Positions 60,001-64,000 of a stretch of DNA of 64,000 bases are shown one piece after another. This DNA is from Glandiceps talaboti (lineage: Eukaryota > Hemichordata > Enteropneusta > Spengelidae). How positions within the stretch are numbered: the first letter of the stretch is position 1; each line of letters opens with the position of its first letter. The notes under the pieces were generated by a model. The model made no database searches. It was not told the origin of the DNA and saw only the letters and a list, made by a program, of their open reading frames with translations. Location of the stretch: positions 18,715,371 to 18,779,370 of the forward strand of contig NC_135558.1 of NCBI RefSeq assembly GCF_964340395.1, in the 5' to 3' direction. The position numbers and the translations under genes are program-made.

Positions 60001-62172
60001 AATTTATTTGCTGTTGTGGTGGTCTGTACATGCATTACTGTGTGTGTGTGTGTTTGTGAATTAGTTCATACTCCGAGTGTTCATCACAAAGTCCAAGGTA
60101 TTTTTTGCAGAGTTCACGATTATAGTAATTACTTGTAGAATTCATAATAAAATGTATATACAACCTTGAACTGTGAGATGGTAAACAAGATCATTTAAAT
60201 GTTGATTAGTGCAGGGTCAAAACCACTGGGGGTCTGTTATATACTTATAGTCAAAGTATTTACCATTGGATTCTAATTATAATCTGTGTAGAGATATGAT
60301 CACTTGGAGCCTAGGAACTGTGTTACAGGCAACAGACAGACAAACAAACGCAAACAAACAGCTGTGCATGGGTAAATGGGTAAATATTTTAAAATGATAT
60401 ATGTACACACTTTTAAAAATAATACACTATGTGACTATGTAGATACAATATAATAAGTTAATCAGTTATTCTATGAAATTAATATATTCAATAGCAATAT
60501 AATTAATTTGTAGTTCAAATCAACTGCGTCACGAATCAAAGACCAAGTGATAATTAACTTAATTAATTTATCCAGTTAAATTATCTTATCTAATGACAAT
60601 GTAATTAATTCTTACTTTAATTCAATTCAATGGTTCCAGGTATTAGACATCAAAATAATATGCATAGATTGTAAAAATTACTTAACAGTGATTGCTATGG
60701 TGGGATGTGGTAGCAGTATGATTTGGAAACGGTGGCAGCAGTGGGACTATGCCAAAATCCAAAAATAATGGGAAGTTAGATAAAAAAATGAGTCAAAGTA
60801 AAATGCGACCCTTCCCTAATTTCCAATTTTTAAAAGTTGGAAATTTTTATTAGTGCGCTCACCTATTTGTAAAAGGTGAGCGCACTAATGCCCCCTGTAA
60901 TTACTGAAGGTTCCCCTATCAAAATCCAATCTGACCAAATTACAATAAATCCAGGAGGAATTGTTTTTGTATCGCCAGGCTGTGCCAAAGAAGTGTCTTG
61001 TGTCATCCAACCTTCTCGTGTTTGAGCGAAATTACTGACAGGATTACGATTACTACCGTTTCGGTCCTCAATGTAAGTGTTACGTTTCGGTGTCTAAGTA
61101 GTGTAGCTGTAGTAGAAAGTAAACGATTCTCCACTTTAAGTTTCTGGGGTACCAGGATCTAACGAGTTTGTCTAAGTTAGGAATTAGCCACACAGGCATC
61201 GTCACTCACAAGTACGCTCTTACACTCTCGAAGATAGAAACACCGCACACCAACTTTTGCATTGTGAATCAAAATCTAATCTGTCTTTATATCTCCATAT
61301 CCCTGATCTCTCACCTAGATTCATTGTCTAGAAGACACGGTAAACTTTCCATCACAATACTTAAGACTGAGATCATGCCATATGCGAACTTTCCAGTGTT
61401 GATCACGCAATTGGATAATTAATAGTAATCTGAGTTCCATAATCAGCAAGTTATCTTGTTTACAAGTGCTAATCTATGTTGTTTTAACACTTGACATCAA
61501 AGCATTTGAATTGTTAGTTTACATAAAAGCATTTAATCGAAGACTAGTAGTAAATTCAACATATTAGTAGATAAGGCTGTCGTTAGCTCCTGTTTGTGAA
61601 TAATTAGTACAAAGGTAAATTATACATTACTGTTTGATAGAATATGCCAAGATTCCACCTATGACATTTCTGGATCCTAACATAAGTATGTCTTCGGGTT
61701 TAAAAAAGTAGAAGCGTGAATTTCATATATAAATCGTCATCAATTAAATTATTTTTATTTTGCTGACCACATGCGGATAGGTTCGTTTTGCTCAAAATAT
61801 CAGTGGAAGACCATATTTAATACTATTGTCAATGAAGAGACCGTTCAAATACCGTCATAACAACCAACATAGCTCTAGTAATTAGTTGTTTAAGACAATC
61901 CAACTTTGAGTTTCTGTATTTATACTTCACCAGTCTAGAAGATTTAGGTACAAACAGAAAATGGATCAACCGAAAAGTGAATTGACATGAATGGCTAGCA
62001 TTTTTGTGTTTTTCCCTTGTCTGCCTTATAGGTTTTGGGAAAGTTCAAGGAAGGCAAACAAAGTATTTATTTGATGGGGTCTAATTGTGATATTGGAACC
62101 CCTACAACATTTTTAAAAAAAGTCATTGATTTAAAAAATCATTGATTGGTTGGTTGGTTGGTTGGTTGGTTG

Positions 62173-62213
<41 letters not shown>
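60001..62213. other. intergenic, no gene seen
   Basis: A perfect hairpin at 60850-60890 and a GATT/GGTT tetranucleotide array at about 62140-62217. No exon recognised. Confidence 0.5.
60850..60890. repeat. perfect 16-bp hairpin
   Basis: ATTAGTGCGCTCACCT and its exact reverse complement flank a 9-nt loop. It is GC-richer than its AT-rich surroundings. Confidence 0.85.
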
Positions 62214-62217
<4 letters not shown>

Positions 62218-62375
62218 CTTCTCATTTTCATCCGTCCATTTCTTATCGACAGACATCCCAACTTTGGCAAACACACCTGTAATCTGTTCCCAGGTCCACT
62301 TCAAACTCAGGTTTTCCAATTCATGGTTGTATAATATCTCTCCCTTTTTAAATTCTAAGTCGACATTCACTGCCC
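62214..62375 (-). CDS. possible exon, EgtD-like methyltransferase C-terminus
   Basis: On the minus strand a T-run and TTCATTCAG acceptor precede a frame reading AVNVDLEFKKGEILYNHELE, NLSLKWTWEQI and KVGMSVDKKWTDENEK. The order FxxGE-x-E-x-S-x-KWT...aG...WTD resembles the tail of the histidine-specific methyltransferase family (Methyltransf_33, EgtD-like). One residue is inserted near the E-x-S motif. The frame then runs into a GATT microsatellite (INQS repeats), with no strong donor visible. Other exons were not found and may lie beyond the window. It could also be a fragment. Confidence 0.35.
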
Positions 62376-62752
62376 CTGAATGAAAAAAAAAATTGATATC
62401 AGCCTTTGTTATTTTTGCTAATGTACGACTAATATATGCTACCTTATCAACCCCAGCACGACAATCACCACCACCACCACCACCACCACCACCACCACCA
62501 TGACATGCACAATCTAGGATTTCGGATTTTGTGACGATGAAAATAGTTTCTACCAGACATGTCTTGTATTCACTTCATAGCCAACACTATCTACATCTAT
62601 ACACACCATATGCATTGCTTACACTGTAAATGTGAAAAAGATTTTTGTAAATTTCCTAATCAAACAAAAATCACGTTCTTTCAAATAATTCGATGAAACC
62701 TTTTTAGCACAACTGAACTGGTAAGGTTCAGTAGTGCTATAAGCATGACAAA

Positions 62753-62784
<32 letters not shown>

Positions 62785-63471
62785 GCATTGCTATCAATCT
62801 GAGGACCACCATTTGAATACACAGCCGTCTTCCGGGGACCTGACCGAGTTCAGAGGACTTATTTTGGGTCCTCAAAGTGAAACTGCTTTAATGAGTCTTC
62901 AAGACCCCTGGTTTTAATATGCTTCAATTTAAACCTAGTCCTCAGGTCGGCAGAATTGTCCGAAAATGTGTGAAAACATTCACACATTTTCATTTGGCAC
63001 CTTTTTGATGTCATATCGCCCTCTATTGGAGTGTGAAACTCAAATAAGTTGAAAAACGTATGCACACCACAAGAAATTTTCACACACACACACACACACA
63101 CACAAACGTGTTGGGTCCTCGGTTATGCGCAGATGTATGAAATAGACGCTAGAAGTATGGTCACTTCATGATTTTGAAGTTATTTTACCCAGATAAAGCA
63201 GCTAGACTCAGTCAATATCATCATCAAACACCTATCACCAGGAACTTGATGTTACCTGTAAGACTGTAGTTTGATGGCCATCACATAGTTTACAAAAATA
63301 AATACAATTTGATCAAGCTTTCCCAATTGTCAAGTCATTTGTAATTCACATAATGTTTTGGAGAGTTCATGAATCATAGATGTAAGTTGAGCTACACACA
63401 CTGGCTAAATGAATTTATTTTGAGAAGTACGACAGTGTGTTAGTTTTCAGTCGCCCTAGACAACCACTCTC
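62376..63471. other. intergenic or intronic flank
   Basis: Contains a CCA/CAC array at 62463-62501, a TG run at 62754-62780 and a CA run at 63083-63104. GAGGACTTA/TAGTCCTC blocks near 62855 and 62935 look like a degraded inverted repeat. No exon recognised. Confidence 0.5.
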
Positions 63472-63590
63472 GTCTTGACCTAGACTGGAAGGTTCGGTCG
63501 TTTATTGGCACTCCTTACCTCATTCTAAACATGTTTGGCATGACTTAAGGAGTGCCAATAAATGACTGAACCCTTCAGTCTAGTCTTGAC
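63472..63590. mobile_element. 119-bp palindromic MITE
   Basis: Arms of about 45 bp, with TAGACTGGAAGGTTC and TTTATTGGCACTCCTTA on the left and their inverses on the right. Confidence 0.7.
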
Positions 63591-63776
63591 CCTACTTCGA
63601 TTCGAATTCCAGTCCATACAAATCCAGTTGTCAATTATGATCAAACAAAATGATGAGTTCGGCAGCACCATTGCGCATCTGGTGGAAGATAATGTATGAA
63701 CTAAGTGCAGATTTCTAAATACCTAAACGAAAATTAATTATGCCATTCAAAAGGAGGTCATGATTGTCAATAAAAC

Positions 63777-63965
63777 ATGCCCTTACTAAAATTTACAATA
63801 TTCATTCTTGTTTATGTGTTATTCAGTGCATTTAGTCACATATTTTCATGTACTTATTTTTCTCTACTGCTTTGCCAAGAAGACTCAATGACAAAGAGAC
63901 AACTTGACAGTGTCTTGCCACACAAACTGGGCCTTAAACAGTTTATTAGAAAGTTGAACTACTGA
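63777..63965 (+). CDS. small ORF with signal-like N-terminus
   Basis: 62 codons. The first 24 or so residues (MPLLKFTIFILVYVLFSAFS) are hydrophobic like a signal peptide, and KRQ with a basic tail (FIRKLNY) follows. No homology recognised and no upstream splice evidence. Could be a secreted peptide, an exon fragment or chance. Confidence 0.2.
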   Translation: MPLLKFTIFILVYVLFSAFSHIFSCTYFSLLLCQEDSMTKRQLDSVLPHKLGLKQFIRKLNY

Positions 63966-64000
63966 TTAGTGGATTATTTCCTATTCATATCCACATCAAA

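Overview
The window is AT-rich, intron-dense animal DNA with no bacterial features. It has GT-AG introns, many microsatellites, small foldback (MITE-like) elements, Penelope-type retroelement traces, and a palindrome of the TACATGTA type scattered through the introns. This suits a marine invertebrate, most likely a deuterostome or lophotrochozoan. The species cannot be fixed from the sequence.

Two genes stand head to head. On the minus strand, 1772-3327 encodes a 126-residue homolog of human C1orf53 (DUF5522) in three exons, with the signature [11 protein letters not shown] formed across the last splice junction. On the plus strand, 3818-57406 encodes a DENN-domain Rab35 exchange factor of the DENND1 (connecdenn) family. 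I assembled 22 to 23 exons by hand. They give 905 codons, or 926 with an optional exon; both versions keep frame and end at the same TGA. The DENN module comes from exons 2-14. The proline/serine-rich endocytic tail, with WETF, DPF and PPVPPRP motifs, comes from exons 18-23. The 490 bp between the start codons is a probable bidirectional promoter. From memory, C1orf53 and DENND1B are also divergent neighbours in human, so the pairing may be ancient.

Region by region: 1-1771 holds microsatellites and a cluster of hammerhead-ribozyme-like sequences. 1772-3327 is the C1orf53-like gene. Intron 1 (3835-7852) and intron 2 (7918-22475) are full of foldback elements and tandem arrays, a fossil Penelope-like coding fragment and another hammerhead. 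The 10 kb intron 6 (24665-34680) holds two copies of a TA-flanked MITE and a possible 30-nt cassette exon. 34000-35300 holds short MITEs, a SINE-like piece and a decayed duplicate of exon 8. 35300-46800 holds the compact DENN core exons and tail exons. 46771-56614 is two long introns around one exon. 57407-60000 is the probable 3' UTR. 60000-64000 is intergenic, with a possible minus-strand exon resembling the end of an EgtD-like methyltransferase.

The most unusual material is the set of hammerhead-like motifs (863-911, 1034-1074 minus, 1115-1155, 1414-1457, 21312-21365). Their stems change in compensating ways, and one lies 127 bp from a Penelope-like protein fossil. Exon coordinates are hand calls from splice consensus, frame and family similarity; no transcript data were available.
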